Below, piece by piece: positions 35,048-45,173 of a DNA stretch of 64,000 nucleotides. Where the stretch lies: NCBI RefSeq assembly GCF_024397795.1, contig NZ_CP072983.1, forward strand, positions 1,116,001-1,180,000. The letters run 5' to 3'. The DNA comes from Lactobacillus intestinalis (GTDB taxonomy: Bacteria; Bacillota; Bacilli; Lactobacillales; Lactobacillaceae). The translations under genes were made by a program, and so were the position numbers. The notes under the pieces were generated by a model. The model saw nothing but the letters and a program-made list of their open reading frames with translations, searched no databases and was not told the DNA's origin. The first letter of the stretch is position 1. Every line of letters begins with the position of its first letter.

Positions 35048-35066
35048 AAGGCTCAAAATTAGTTAA

Positions 35067-36419
35067 TTACTTGCCCATTTCTTTTTCTACAACTTTAACA
35101 ATACGGTCAACGTATGCATCAGTTTCTTCTTGAGTAGGACCTTCTGCCATTACACGAAGCAAATCTTGAGTTCCTGAAGGACGAACCAATACACGACCAT
35201 TGCCGTTCATATCAGCTTCAACTTCCTTAATTACATCGAGAATTGGTTGATGTTCTTTCCAACTCTTCTTATCTTCTACAGGAACATTTACAAGGCATTG
35301 TGGGTAATCCTTAAAGTCTTCAAGCAATTCTGATAATGACTTGCCAGTCTTCTTCATAACAAGCATCAAATGAAGACCAGTAAGCATCCCATCACCAGTA
35401 TTATGGTAGTCAGTCATGATAACGTGACCTGACTGTTCACCACCAAGGTTATAACCATGTGCACGCATTTCTTCGGAAACATAACGGTCACCAACTTGAG
35501 TCCGAATATTCTTAAGTCCTTTTCTTTCAAGAGCCTTAGTAAAGCCCAAGTTACTCATTACAGTAGTGACAATGGTGTCTTTCTTAAGACGGCCATGATC
35601 AGCTAAGTAAGTACCAATTACGTACATAATGTGGTCACCATCTACTTCGTTACCATTTTCGTCAACGGCAATACAACGATCAGCATCCCCATCAAAGGCA
35701 AGACCTAATTGAGCACCTTGCTTTACAACTTCTTCTTGCAACTTCTTAGTATGAGTTGCACCAACATGATCGTTAATGTTTAAACCATCTGGATGAGTTG
35801 CAATAGTAGTGAAGTCTACACCACAATCAGCAAATAAGCGAGAAATCAAAGCACTTGAAGCACCATTGGCACCATCAATAACTACTTTAATACCACTTAA
35901 ATCTTCAGGAATAGTGTTTTCGATAAATTGAAGATATTTTGAACTACCTTCGTGGAAGTCAGTTACAGTACCCAAACCATTTGCGGAAGGACGTGGCAAA
36001 GTATCTTCTTCGGCATCGATTAATTTTTCAATTTCTTCTTCCATAGCATCTGAAAGCTTCAAGCCATCGCTACCAAAGAACTTAATACCATTATCTTCTA
36101 CTGGGTTATGAGAAGCAGAAATTTGAATTCCGGCGTCAGCACCTTGAGCACGAACTAAATATGAAAGACCTGGAGTAGTAATAACGCCAACTTCAAGAAC
36201 TTCAATACCAACTGAAAGAAGACCAGAAATTAAAGCATATTCCAACATTTGACCAGAGATACGAGTATCGCGAGAAACAAGAACCTTAGCTTGTTCACCA
36301 TCTTTTTTATTCTTGGTTAAAACATATCCACCATCACGGCCAAGTTTAAAAGCCATTTCTGGAGTAAGACCTTGATTTGCTACTCCACGAACGCCATCGG
36401 TTCCAAAATACTTTAACAT
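35067..36419 (-). CDS. glmM: Phosphoglucosamine mutase
   Basis: Converts glucosamine-6-phosphate to glucosamine-1-phosphate on the way to UDP-GlcNAc. It has 450 residues. The active serine is in [12 protein letters not shown] (S103), the metal loop is DGDADR (243-248), and the phosphate-binding loop is [11 protein letters not shown]. It follows cdaA-cdaR, the conserved arrangement in which the c-di-AMP cyclase and its regulator are made with GlmM, which can inhibit CdaA. AAAGG lies rather far (12 bases) before the ATG. Confidence 0.98.
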   Translation of the reverse strand: MLKYFGTDGVRGVANQGLTPEMAFKLGRDGGYVLTKNKKDGEQAKVLVSRDTRISGQMLEYALISGLLSVGIEVLEVGVITTPGLSYLVRAQGADAGIQISASHNPVEDNGIKFFGSDGLKLSDAMEEEIEKLIDAEEDTLPRPSANGLGTVTDFHEGSSKYLQFIENTIPEDLSGIKVVIDGANGASSALISRLFADCGVDFTTIATHPDGLNINDHVGATHTKKLQEEVVKQGAQLGLAFDGDADRCIAVDENGNEVDGDHIMYVIGTYLADHGRLKKDTIVTTVMSNLGFTKALERKGLKNIRTQVGDRYVSEEMRAHGYNLGGEQSGHVIMTDYHNTGDGMLTGLHLMLVMKKTGKSLSELLEDFKDYPQCLVNVPVEDKKSWKEHQPILDVIKEVEADMNGNGRVLVRPSGTQDLLRVMAEGPTQEETDAYVDRIVKVVEKEMGK

Positions 36420-36450
36420 AAGAAAAACAACCTTTCTTCACAATAAATTT

Positions 36451-37422
36451 CTAATTATTTTTTGCGCTAGACGCGTTTTTTACTTTAATTTGAACTTGAA
36501 TACTGCCGGGATCGGACCGCACAGCTCCCTTAGGAAGCTCAATTGGCACATCCTTAGTAATTGAAGAATTAACATCTCTTAAGTCCACATTTACTTTCAG
36601 ACGCTTAACTTTAGCCAGTGCACTCTTTTCACCATATAAAGTTACTTGATCTGTCCGCGCAGTCACTGAATAAACTTTATCACTTTCCTCATTCTTTGAA
36701 TCTAAATCAATTTTGACAGTCTTTTTAGATGTTGAAATTGGAATATTTGCTTTGGCAGTCGTAGGATCAATCACTACATTTAATTGACGACCTTTTTTAT
36801 CTTCTGCAATCAAAATCACTTGTCGCGTATAGTCGTGATCAATTCCATTAGGTAGGGCAACTTTAGCAACAATCTGGTCAATCTGATTGACTTCAGCTTT
36901 TGCACCAGTTACTTCTACCTGCTGAGGACTAACTGATGTTTTACCAATCTTATATCCTCTAGCCACAGCATTTTTATTATACTCTATTTGCACGGGCATG
37001 GTAGTCGATTTTCGACGTTCAATATCGACATTTACAGTTTTAGGATTAATGGAGTAAGATAATTGCTTGCTTAACCCACTTACCTGCACCTTTACAGCCT
37101 GTTTACCGACTTTCTTATCTGTTAAATCAATATATGCACGAAAATTTTGAGTATTAATTGTTGAAGTTACCAAAGCGTTAGCACCTTCTAAAGTAACGTT
37201 GACCTTTTCCGGATATCCTACTACATAATATTTATCCGTATCAACGGAAACTTGAAGTGGAACTTTAATGGTTTGGCTTTCACTAGCGGTTTGACGCGTT
37301 TTTTTAGGCTCACCTTGAGTGATAAAACCAGGTTGAGTCGAATCGATATAAACTACTAACAAAATAGCGATTAATAAAGAAACTACCTTAATAAACCAAG
37401 GCTTTCCCCAAAAATCTTTCAT
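36451..37422 (-). CDS. cdaR: CdaR (YbbR-domain regulator of CdaA)
   Basis: An extracytoplasmic protein anchored by one membrane helix (about 8-28), followed by three to four YbbR repeats, which modulates the diadenylate cyclase CdaA. Repeats are seen at VDTDKYYVVGYPEKVNVTLEG, and in VNVDIERR and VTLYGEKSAL blocks. I start at ATG 37422, which overlaps the cdaA stop as ATGA; a longer frame has no basis. It has 323 residues. It sits between cdaA and glmM. Confidence 0.92.
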   Translation of the reverse strand: MKDFWGKPWFIKVVSLLIAILLVVYIDSTQPGFITQGEPKKTRQTASESQTIKVPLQVSVDTDKYYVVGYPEKVNVTLEGANALVTSTINTQNFRAYIDLTDKKVGKQAVKVQVSGLSKQLSYSINPKTVNVDIERRKSTTMPVQIEYNKNAVARGYKIGKTSVSPQQVEVTGAKAEVNQIDQIVAKVALPNGIDHDYTRQVILIAEDKKGRQLNVVIDPTTAKANIPISTSKKTVKIDLDSKNEESDKVYSVTARTDQVTLYGEKSALAKVKRLKVNVDLRDVNSSITKDVPIELPKGAVRSDPGSIQVQIKVKNASSAKNN

Positions 37423-38261
37423 CGGCCTGCCCCCCACTTCCAAATTTTATTAAAAAGCTTTTGGTACCACTTAGTACCTTTTTCTTTTTTAGGAACTAGT
37501 TCTGCAGTTAAATACTTCATGTATTCTTCTCTTGTCATATCAAGCAGAAGACGACCATTGCGAGTGATTGTGACTCCACCTGTTTCTTCTGAAACAACAA
37601 TTGTAATAGCATCTGTTACTTCAGAAATTCCTACAGCTGCTCTATGCCGAGTCCCAAGACGTTTAGGAATCATTGTACTATCTGATAACGGTAAATAAGC
37701 TGCTGCAACCGCAATTCGATCATTATTAATGATTACGGCTCCATCATGCAATGGAGTATTTGGAATAAAAATATTGATCAAAAGTTCCCCAGATACGTCC
37801 GCATCTAGCTTAATTCCAGTTTCAATATAATCATCTAACCCAGTTTCTTGCTGAATAGTAATGAGTGCCCCAATTCGTCTTTTAGACATATATTGAATGG
37901 CTTTATCGAGCTCTTTAATAAACTTAACTGATTGATCATGGGCATTTTCTTCACGGCCACCAAAAAGCGGTGTGCGACCAATTCGCTCAAGACCACGTCT
38001 GATTTCGGGTTGAAAAATTACAATAATTCCAACCACAGCCCATGAAACAATTTGATCAACAATATACGTCAATGCATTTAAATGCAAGAATCCAGCAACT
38101 ATCCTTACTATGAAAATAAAAACAATTCCTTTAGCTAATTGGACAGCTTTAGTACCTCTAATTAGCATAATTAAGCGATAGACTAAATACCAGATAATCA
38201 AAACATCTAACGCTATAGAAAAATTATTCCAAGTAAGGAAGTTTGAGATATCAAACTTCAA
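37419..38261 (-). CDS. cdaA: Diadenylate cyclase CdaA
   Basis: Makes c-di-AMP from two ATP, controlling potassium and osmolyte balance. Three N-terminal membrane helices precede the DAC domain with DGA (173-175, in LHDGAVI) and RHR (205-207, in GTRHRAAVG). The start is a TTG at 38261, chosen because GGGGGA lies 7 bases upstream and the protein then starts KFDISNFLTWNNF as in other CdaA; the frame is open to 38297. It is 45 bases after potD, in the same transcript. Confidence 0.94.
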   Translation of the reverse strand: MKFDISNFLTWNNFSIALDVLIIWYLVYRLIMLIRGTKAVQLAKGIVFIFIVRIVAGFLHLNALTYIVDQIVSWAVVGIIVIFQPEIRRGLERIGRTPLFGGREENAHDQSVKFIKELDKAIQYMSKRRIGALITIQQETGLDDYIETGIKLDADVSGELLINIFIPNTPLHDGAVIINNDRIAVAAAYLPLSDSTMIPKRLGTRHRAAVGISEVTDAITIVVSEETGGVTITRNGRLLLDMTREEYMKYLTAELVPKKEKGTKWYQKLFNKIWKWGAGR

Positions 38262-38306
38262 TACCTTTCCCCCTTCCTGATTATTAATTATAACCAAGTC
38301 TGAGCG

Positions 38307-39380
38307 TTAACGCGCATACATTTTAAATTCTAAAAACAAATCATTATATTCTTGAGTCTTTTTAGGACCTAAATCCTTAAAAACTTGTAACTTGCGCAAT
38401 TTTTCCTCACTTGGATAAAATTCAGGATTATTTCTAACATTTTTAGGAAGCAACTTTTTAGCTGCCAAATTAGGAGTAGCATAACCAACATACTCTGCAT
38501 TTTTAGCAGCATTTTTTGGCTCCAGCATAAAATTAATAAACTGGTAAGCTGCCGTTTTATTTTTAGCGGTTTTAGGAATAACAAAATTATCAAACCAAAG
38601 ATTGGACCCTTCACTAGGAACTACATAGTGTAGATGAGAATTTTCTTCCATCATTTCATGAGCCTCACCAGACCATGTTACGCCAATAGAAGCTTCATTT
38701 TGAATCATGTACATTTTCATTTCATCAGAGATAATCGCTTTAATATTGGGGCCTAATGTATCTAATTTTGTTTGAACTAAATGCAGTTTAATGGAACTAG
38801 TGGTGTTCATCGAATACCCTAATGATTTTAAAGACATTCCCATTGCGTCCCTGGCAGAATCCACCAATAGAATCTGATGGCGATACTTTTTACTCCATAA
38901 ATCATTCCAGTTAGTAATCGATCCTTTCTTAACAAACCGATCATTATAAACAATCCCTAGGGTACCCCAAAAATACGGAATTGAGTAATCATTATTAGTG
39001 TCAAACGGTTGATGTAAGAAATTCTCCCCAATATATTTAAGATTCGGGATTTTTTTAGTATCTAAATGATCTAGCAGATTAGCTTTTCTCATCTTGGTTA
39101 CCATATATTCAGATGGAATCGTAATATCATAAGCGGTCCCACCCTGTTTTATTTTGGTATACATAGCTTCATTTGAATCAAATGTTTCATAAATTACATG
39201 ATATCCATACTTTTTTTCAAATTGTTTAATGAGTTTAGGATCTAAATAATCCCCCCAATTGTAAATAATCAAATTTTGTTTTTTCGTCTTGATTGAAGGT
39301 TGATCGAGCTTAATTGCTGCATAGCCAAGACCCATACAAGCCAATATGATTGCAACCATTGACCATAGTATCTTTTTCAT
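38307..39380 (-). CDS. potD: Spermidine/putrescine ABC transporter substrate-binding protein
   Basis: A 357-residue extracellular binding protein with an N-terminal membrane helix (about 4-24) and no evident lipobox cysteine: CMGLGYA is near the helix end, so Cys15 may be lipidated only if the motif is non-standard. LIIYNWGDYLDPKLI and the aromatic patch are typical of PotD. It overlaps potC by 4 bases. The stop codon lies inside a 10-bp palindrome GCGTTAACGC. Confidence 0.93.
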   Translation of the reverse strand: MKKILWSMVAIILACMGLGYAAIKLDQPSIKTKKQNLIIYNWGDYLDPKLIKQFEKKYGYHVIYETFDSNEAMYTKIKQGGTAYDITIPSEYMVTKMRKANLLDHLDTKKIPNLKYIGENFLHQPFDTNNDYSIPYFWGTLGIVYNDRFVKKGSITNWNDLWSKKYRHQILLVDSARDAMGMSLKSLGYSMNTTSSIKLHLVQTKLDTLGPNIKAIISDEMKMYMIQNEASIGVTWSGEAHEMMEENSHLHYVVPSEGSNLWFDNFVIPKTAKNKTAAYQFINFMLEPKNAAKNAEYVGYATPNLAAKKLLPKNVRNNPEFYPSEEKLRKLQVFKDLGPKKTQEYNDLFLEFKMYAR

Positions 39381-40186
39381 TTGATTATCCCTCCAATTGG
39401 CCGACGATTTTTCTTATTTTTACGAGTAGTGATAAAATAATAAATTCCTACTAACACTAATACAAATAAAAACATCACTGTGCTTAAAGCATTAATTTCT
39501 AAATCGATTCCTTGGCGAGCTCTTGAATAGATCTCAACTGATAAAGTTGAAAATCCATTTCCAGTTACAAAAAATGTCACTGCAAAATCATCTAAAGAAT
39601 AGGTGAGTGCCATAAAGAAGCCAGAAAAAATTCCAGGCATCATTACGGGTAACATGACATCAGTAAATACTTGGTACGAATTAGCTCCAAGATCTCTAGC
39701 GGCATCAATTAAAGAAAAATCCATCTCTTCCAAACGTGGTAAGACCATGAGAACAACAATTGGAATAGAAAAAGCAATGTGACTAAGTAATACAGAGCCA
39801 AAATTCAAACCAAAACCTAATGCTGTAAAGAAAATCAAAAAACTCGCCCCAATAATGACATCGGGGGAAACCATCAAGACATTATTTAGACTAAGCAAAA
39901 CCTTTTTGGAAGATTTTCTTTTGGCCATCGCAATTGCAAATGCACCAATTGTCCCAATAACAGTTGCAACTAAACTAGACAGTAGCGCTAACAAAATCGT
40001 TTCTAAAAAGATGGCCAGTAAACGATTATCTTGAAATAAAGTTTGATAATGTTCCCAAGTAAAACCACCAAACTTATTCATATTTTTACCACTAGAAAAA
40101 GAAAAGTAGATCAGATAGAAAATGGGCACATATAAGATAATCAAAGTTAAACCTAAGTAAATTTTGGCCACAAGATTTTTTCTCAT
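39377..40186 (-). CDS. potC: Spermidine/putrescine ABC transporter permease PotC
   Basis: A 269-residue permease with six membrane helices and the EAA loop DAARDLGANSYQVFTDVMLPVMMPG that docks with PotA. It overlaps potB and potD by 4 bases each (ATGA), so the permease pair is translated together. Polyamine import is the family function. Confidence 0.94.
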   Translation of the reverse strand: MRKNLVAKIYLGLTLIILYVPIFYLIYFSFSSGKNMNKFGGFTWEHYQTLFQDNRLLAIFLETILLALLSSLVATVIGTIGAFAIAMAKRKSSKKVLLSLNNVLMVSPDVIIGASFLIFFTALGFGLNFGSVLLSHIAFSIPIVVLMVLPRLEEMDFSLIDAARDLGANSYQVFTDVMLPVMMPGIFSGFFMALTYSLDDFAVTFFVTGNGFSTLSVEIYSRARQGIDLEINALSTVMFLFVLVLVGIYYFITTRKNKKNRRPIGGIIK

Positions 40187-40992
40187 AAGTTAACCCTCTT
40201 TCTCTTTCTTTTTCGTCCAGTCAAAAGCATGACCAAAACCATCAAAATAATCAAAACTACACCAATCGTAGCCCCCATATTCCAATTCATGGTGGTCATG
40301 AAGTACTCCTCAATTGCAGTCCCTAAGGTAATTACTCGATTTCCACCAATCAGCCGAGTTAACATGAACAATGATAGGGATGGGATAAAAATTGCCTGCA
40401 CTCCACTTTCCACTCCTGGTTTAGATAAAGGCCATAAAACATAGTAAAAAGTTTGCCATTTACTTGCCCCTAAATCCTCAGAAGCTTGAATCAGCGCTGT
40501 ATCAATTTCTTTAATGGCATTATAAATTGGTAAAATCATAAATGGAATTTCAATATAAGTTGCCACAAAAATAAAGGCAAAATCCGTAAATAAGATATTT
40601 ACCGGCCCAATTCCAAATAAATGCAAAAACTTATTAATCAAGCCGTTATTTCCTAGAATACCAATAAAAGCATAGGCCTTAAGCAATAAATTTATCCATG
40701 TAGGCAAAATAATCAACATTAACCAGAGTTGCTGATTCTTCATTTTAGTCAAAAAATATGCCGCAGGATAAGAAATAATTAAAGTAATAACTGTGATCAA
40801 AAAAGCATACCAAAATGAATTAATCATCATTCGCAAAAAAGTCCCATTGCGGAAAAATTGAACAAAGTTATTCAGTGTAAAATGATGATTACTATCTGTT
40901 AATGAATACCAAATTATTAATAAAATTGGCAGAATTACAAATAAGAAAATCCATAAATAATATGGAATTAAAAAAAGTTTCTTATTCTTCAC
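40183..40992 (-). CDS. potB: Spermidine/putrescine ABC transporter permease PotB
   Basis: The 269-residue permease has six membrane helices and the EAA motif QASEDLGASKWQTFYYVLWP. The GTG at 40992 is selected: it lies one base after the potA stop (TAG-G-GTG), and GGGGGAG within the end of potA supplies the ribosome site at 7 bases. A longer frame to 41049 overlaps potA. Confidence 0.93.
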   Translation of the reverse strand: MKNKKLFLIPYYLWIFLFVILPILLIIWYSLTDSNHHFTLNNFVQFFRNGTFLRMMINSFWYAFLITVITLIISYPAAYFLTKMKNQQLWLMLIILPTWINLLLKAYAFIGILGNNGLINKFLHLFGIGPVNILFTDFAFIFVATYIEIPFMILPIYNAIKEIDTALIQASEDLGASKWQTFYYVLWPLSKPGVESGVQAIFIPSLSLFMLTRLIGGNRVITLGTAIEEYFMTTMNWNMGATIGVVLIILMVLVMLLTGRKRKRKRVNL

Positions 40993-40993
40993 C

Positions 40994-42082
40994 CTAATTC
41001 TCCCCCTCATAAGTTTCAAGTCGGGCATCAAATTCTTCCTGACTTTCATGAAGTCGCATTACATGAATATCTTCTGGATCAAAATATAAACCAATTCGTT
41101 CGCCTAATTTACATCCATTAGTCGATTGAATGAGCCATTCATTTTCATCAGCGTCAATCGCTTTAATTTCAAAATGATCTCCTAAAAAGAGCTGACTTTG
41201 AACCGTGACTATAAGCTTTCCTTTATCAGGAGTAGTAATATCTAAATCCTCAGGTCGAATAACAACTTCAACTTTTTCATTAGCCTTCATTCCCGCATCC
41301 GCACATTTAAAGCGTTTATTGGCAAACTCCACCTCAAAGTCCTTGATCATTCTCCCAGGTAAAATATTAGAATCTCCGATAAATCTAGCAACAAAATCAT
41401 TGATTGGCTCATCATAAATATCTACAGGGGTTCCACTTTGCTGAATCTTTCCATCATTGAGAACAAAAATTTCATCACTCATCGATAAGGCTTCTTCTTG
41501 GTCATGAGTAACAAAAATAAAAGTAATCCCCAATTTCTTCTGGATGGCTCTTAATTCAAACTGCATTTCTTTACGCAATCGTTTATCCAGCGCTGATAAG
41601 GATTCATCTAACAGCAAAACTTTGGGTTCATTTACGATTGCTCGGGCAATTGCTACACGTTGTTGCTGTCCACCAGACAATTCAGAAATTTCCCGATTAG
41701 CAAAGCCATCCAGACGCACCATATGCAGAGCATCTTTGACGGCTTTCTTAATTTTATTCATGGGTACTTTCTTAATCTTTAAACCAAAAGCTACGTTTTC
41801 AAAAACATTTAAATGAGGAAAGAGAGCATAATTTTGAAAAACTGTATTAACATGTCTTTTAGCTGGATCAAGATCCGTAATATCTTTCCCATCAAAATAA
41901 ACCTTACCTTCAGTGGGCTGGCTAAATCCAGCAATAATCCGTAAAATGGTTGATTTGCCAGATCCACTAGGTCCCAGTAAAGAATAAAATTTACCTGATT
42001 CAATTGTTAAATTGATATTTTTTAACGCTACAAAGCCATCATCATAGCGTTTATTCACATCTTTAAGTTGTATTAAGTCCAT
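40994..42082 (-). CDS. potA: Spermidine/putrescine ABC transporter ATPase PotA
   Basis: The 362-residue ATPase energises polyamine import. Walker [10 protein letters not shown] (37-45), signature [15 protein letters not shown], Walker [14 protein letters not shown] and the switch His in FVTHDQEEA are all there; a TOBE domain (about 280-350) forms the C-terminus. It is the first pot gene, 51 bases after murB, across a weak hairpin. Confidence 0.96.
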   Translation of the reverse strand: MDLIQLKDVNKRYDDGFVALKNINLTIESGKFYSLLGPSGSGKSTILRIIAGFSQPTEGKVYFDGKDITDLDPAKRHVNTVFQNYALFPHLNVFENVAFGLKIKKVPMNKIKKAVKDALHMVRLDGFANREISELSGGQQQRVAIARAIVNEPKVLLLDESLSALDKRLRKEMQFELRAIQKKLGITFIFVTHDQEEALSMSDEIFVLNDGKIQQSGTPVDIYDEPINDFVARFIGDSNILPGRMIKDFEVEFANKRFKCADAGMKANEKVEVVIRPEDLDITTPDKGKLIVTVQSQLFLGDHFEIKAIDADENEWLIQSTNGCKLGERIGLYFDPEDIHVMRLHESQEEFDARLETYEGEN

Positions 42083-42100
42083 TTTTCCTCTCTATCAAAG

Positions 42101-42128
42101 AAGCTACAAGCTTTCCAGCCTGTAGCTT
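42101..42128 (-). terminator. Weak hairpin between murB and potA
   Basis: On the minus strand AAGCTACAGGC pairs with GCTTGTAGCTT (one G-U pair), but only CTTTGATAG follows. A partial terminator or a processing site, letting some transcription run from murB into potABCD. Confidence 0.5.
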
Positions 42129-42132
42129 GTTA

Positions 42133-43035
42133 CTAATTATTCTCGCTTTTTCCAATAATTCTAACTTCAGTGTGAAGGTCAATATCATATTTTTCTTTAA
42201 TCACTTTTTGAATTAAATGAATTAAATCCAAATAATCAGTTGCTGTTGCCCCACCTTTATTTACTATAAATCCAGCGTGCTTAGTTGAATCTTGTGCTCC
42301 CCCAATTTGTTTTCCTTGAAGGCCAGCTTTAATAATCATCGGACCCACAAAATGTCCCTTAGGGCGCTTAAATACACTTCCGCAAGATGGATACTCAAGT
42401 GGTTGTTTATAACGTCTAAGTGCATTTAAATAATTCATTTCGTCTAAGATCTGATCTTTTTCGCCCTTCTTTAATTCAAAGGTTGCACTTAAAACAATAT
42501 CACCATTTTCTTGAACTAAGGAGTGACGATATGAAAATTTCATTTCTTCATTAGAATATGTCTTGAACTCGCCATCTTTAGTCATTACATTAACGGTTTT
42601 AACTACTTCTTGAGTTTCGCCACCATAAGCGCCAGCATTCATGAAGACACCGCCGCCAACACTGCCTGGAATGCCTGCCGCAAATTCCATTCCACTAAGA
42701 GCCGCCTTAGCTGCAGTAAAAGCTGTATCAATAATTCGCGCACCTGCTTCAGCAGTAACTTCTGTGCCATTTACTGTAATTTGATTCATTTTGGTTAAAA
42801 TTACTACTAAACCATCAATACCGCCGTCACGAATAATTAAGTTAGATGCATTTCCAATCACTGTTAAAGGGATATTATTTTCCCTAGTTACTTGAACCAA
42901 CTTTTCTAATTGATCAATATTTTTTGGAAAAGCCAAAAACTCGGCAGGACCTCCTGTTTTAGTAAATGTATATTTGCTCAACGGAACTTTTTCTTGAATA
43001 TCAATTCCGTCATTTCTTAAATCAAGCAACTGCAA
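42133..43035 (-). CDS. murB: UDP-N-acetylenolpyruvoylglucosamine reductase
   Basis: Reduces UDP-GlcNAc-enolpyruvate to UDP-MurNAc with NADPH and FAD. The 300-residue type IIa enzyme has the FAD sites IGNASNLIIRDGG and GIPGSVGGGVFMNAGAYGGE, and YPSCGSVFKRP with the catalytic serine. The start is a TTG at 43035, 7 bases after GGGGG. It opens the murB-potABCD-cdaA-cdaR-glmM gene order. Confidence 0.96.
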   Translation of the reverse strand: MQLLDLRNDGIDIQEKVPLSKYTFTKTGGPAEFLAFPKNIDQLEKLVQVTRENNIPLTVIGNASNLIIRDGGIDGLVVILTKMNQITVNGTEVTAEAGARIIDTAFTAAKAALSGMEFAAGIPGSVGGGVFMNAGAYGGETQEVVKTVNVMTKDGEFKTYSNEEMKFSYRHSLVQENGDIVLSATFELKKGEKDQILDEMNYLNALRRYKQPLEYPSCGSVFKRPKGHFVGPMIIKAGLQGKQIGGAQDSTKHAGFIVNKGGATATDYLDLIHLIQKVIKEKYDIDLHTEVRIIGKSENN

Positions 43036-43131
43036 AATAAAACCCCCTCATAATATCCTTCTAATATTTTACCTCATTCACCTCATCTAGGCACCATATG
43101 CTATACTAATTTTAATTATTGGAGGTTTTTT

Positions 43132-43665
43132 ATGAATTTTATTGCAATGGACTTTGAAACGGCAAATCGCTATCCAGAAAGCGCATGTTCACTAGCTCTC
43201 GTGATGGTAAGAAACAACAAAATTGTCGATCGTTTTTACACAGTTATTAATCCGCAGATGCCTTTTGATAGCCGTAACATTAAAATTCACGACATTACTG
43301 CTGATGATGTCAAAGATGCACCAACGATGGCTGAAGTCTGGCCCAAGATCAAAGATCTCTATCAGCCAGGAATGTTGGTGATTGCTCATAATGCCCGTTT
43401 TGACACGAACGTGATGCGTAAATCACTAGCTCGTTATAATATTGAAGAACCTCATTATTTGGTTATTGATACTTTAGCAACTAGCAAACGGTTTGAGCCG
43501 GATTTACCTAATCATAAGCTAGATACGGTTTCCGAGGCTTTAGATGTCCAACTCTGGCATCACCATAATGCCTTGAGTGATAGCGAAGCATGCGCAGGGA
43601 TTTTAATTCGTCAAAATCAAGAATTTGGTGATGAAGCGATTAAAAAATTTGTTTATCAAATTTAA
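43132..43665 (+). CDS. DEDDh-family 3'-5' exonuclease (DnaQ/epsilon-like)
   Basis: The 177-residue protein has FIAMDFETANR (metal residues D7 and E9), NARFDTNVM with the third aspartate, and HHHNALSDSEA with the H-x4-D motif. That is a complete DEDDh active site. There is no polymerase or BRCT part, so a stand-alone exonuclease for DNA repair or RNA trimming is likely. GGAGG precedes the ATG. It is divergent from murB; TATACT at about 43102 is a plausible -10. Confidence 0.9.
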   Translation: MNFIAMDFETANRYPESACSLALVMVRNNKIVDRFYTVINPQMPFDSRNIKIHDITADDVKDAPTMAEVWPKIKDLYQPGMLVIAHNARFDTNVMRKSLARYNIEEPHYLVIDTLATSKRFEPDLPNHKLDTVSEALDVQLWHHHNALSDSEACAGILIRQNQEFGDEAIKKFVYQI

Positions 43666-43666
43666 A

Positions 43667-43697
43667 AAAGGTTTAGGAATTTCTCCTAAACCCTTTT
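43667..43697 (+). terminator. Intrinsic terminator between exonuclease and tsaE genes
   Basis: AAGGTTTAGGA-ATTTC-TCCTAAACCCTTTT; a good 11-bp stem with flanking A and T tracts, serving both convergent genes and overlapping the tsaE stop codon. Confidence 0.82.
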
Positions 43698-44172
43698 ACT
43701 TCTCAAATTCAGCCAAAGTATCTTTTAGCCATTTTTGATTTCTGTCACCTTTTGCTTCAAATTCAATCATTCTTTTAGTTGAATTCCAACTATCATCTAC
43801 ACGCTTAATTGTTAGCTGTAGATATTCATCAGGCAAATCATCCATGATTAATTGTGGCCATTCAATAACCACCAATCCCGGCTCTGCTAAATATGAATTC
43901 AAATCAATTGAAGAAAGATCATCATTTTCCAAACGATAAAAATCCATATGAAATAATGGCATTGTACCTTCACGATATTCACGCACAATTGTAAAGGTGG
44001 GACTTTTTACAGGACGCCGAATTTTTAAAGCTCTTCCTAATCCTTGCGTCATCGTAGTTTTACCGGCGCCTAAGTCCCCATTTAATAAAAGCAAATCATG
44101 GGGTTCAGCATTATGAGCTAAACTGGCCCCCAATTTTTGCATTTCAGATGCAGAATTAATTTCAAGTTTCAT
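43696..44172 (-). CDS. tsaE: tRNA threonylcarbamoyladenosine biosynthesis ATPase TsaE
   Basis: Needed with TsaB and TsaD for the t6A modification of ANN-decoding tRNAs. The 158-residue P-loop protein has NGDLGAGKTTMTQGLGRAL (Walker A) and HMDFYRLE. AAAGGA precedes the ATG. It ends the ung-pta-tsaE operon, starting 4 bases after pta; the pta-tsaE pairing is common in lactobacilli. Confidence 0.94.
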   Translation of the reverse strand: MKLEINSASEMQKLGASLAHNAEPHDLLLLNGDLGAGKTTMTQGLGRALKIRRPVKSPTFTIVREYREGTMPLFHMDFYRLENDDLSSIDLNSYLAEPGLVVIEWPQLIMDDLPDEYLQLTIKRVDDSWNSTKRMIEFEAKGDRNQKWLKDTLAEFEK

Positions 44173-44176
44173 TAAT

Positions 44177-45160
44177 TTAGTCCTTTGCTAAACTTTGTGC
44201 AGCAGTTAAAATTCCCATCAAGTATACATCTTCACTACTTGCACCACGAGAAAGGTCATTAATTGGAGCAGCAAGACCTTCTAAAACTGGGCCCACTGCA
44301 CTAAAATTACCCAAACGTTGGGCAATCTTATAACCAATATTACCAGATTGAAGTTCTGGGAAAATAAAGACATTCGCATGGCCAGCTACTTTTGAATCTG
44401 GAGCCTTTCTTTCCCCTACTTCGGGCACAATGGCCGCATCAAATTGCAATTCACCATCAGCTGGAATATCTGGGTGATCTTGCTTAAATTTATTAACCGC
44501 CTCAACTACTTTTTCAACTTGTGGTCCCTTAGCTGAACCTTTAGTTGAAAAACTTAAGAAAGCAATCTTAGGATCAATTTCTGCCATTTTAGCGATCTTA
44601 GCAGCTTGATAACCAATCTCTGCCAAAGTATCACTATCTGGATCGATATTCATGGCACAATCAGAGAAAATGTAACGTTCATCTCCACGTTCCATAATCA
44701 TTACCCCAGATACACGGTGCATCCCTGGTGCAGTCTTCACAATTTGAAGAGCGGGACGAACAGTATCTGCAGTTGAGTGAGCAGCTCCTGAAATCATTCC
44801 ATCGGCTTGGCCCATTTTAACTAACATCGTACCAAAGTAAGAAACAGACTTCAGCATTTTCTTTGCATCTTCCAAAGTATTCTTACCATTACGAATTTCA
44901 ACGAATTTTCCACACATTTCGTCAAAATCGTCATAGTTATTAGGATCAATTAGCTTAATTCCATCTAATCTAAAATTATTATCAGCAGCTAATTGTCTAA
45001 TTTCATTTTCATTACCTAAAAGCGTGACTTCAACTAATTTTTCATTGTTGAGTCTCACAGCAGCCTCTAAAACACGGAAGTCTCTTCCTTCTGGGAAAAC
45101 CAATCTTGGCTTCTTATCTGCCTTTTCAATTTGTTTTTTAAATAAATCAAATACACTCAT
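44177..45160 (-). CDS. pta: Phosphate acetyltransferase
   Basis: Interconverts acetyl-CoA and acetyl-phosphate, supplying AckA. The 327-residue protein is the short form without an N-terminal regulatory domain. SGAAHSTADTVRPALQIV and RKAPDSKVAGHANVFIFPEL are family signatures. GAGAGG lies before the ATG. It is 13 bases after ung in one transcript. Confidence 0.96.
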   Translation of the reverse strand: MSVFDLFKKQIEKADKKPRLVFPEGRDFRVLEAAVRLNNEKLVEVTLLGNENEIRQLAADNNFRLDGIKLIDPNNYDDFDEMCGKFVEIRNGKNTLEDAKKMLKSVSYFGTMLVKMGQADGMISGAAHSTADTVRPALQIVKTAPGMHRVSGVMIMERGDERYIFSDCAMNIDPDSDTLAEIGYQAAKIAKMAEIDPKIAFLSFSTKGSAKGPQVEKVVEAVNKFKQDHPDIPADGELQFDAAIVPEVGERKAPDSKVAGHANVFIFPELQSGNIGYKIAQRLGNFSAVGPVLEGLAAPINDLSRGASSEDVYLMGILTAAQSLAKD

Positions 45161-45173
45161 ATAATAAACCTCT

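Noticed and set aside
34879..35066. glmS ribozyme upstream of glmS
   Set aside because: The conserved cleavage-site and core sequences of the ribozyme are not visible; the leader is short and holds NagR-like palindromes instead.
38304..38313. 10-bp palindrome GCGTTAACGC over the potD stop codon
   Set aside because: No T run follows and it is inside a transcript that continues into cdaA; probably chance.
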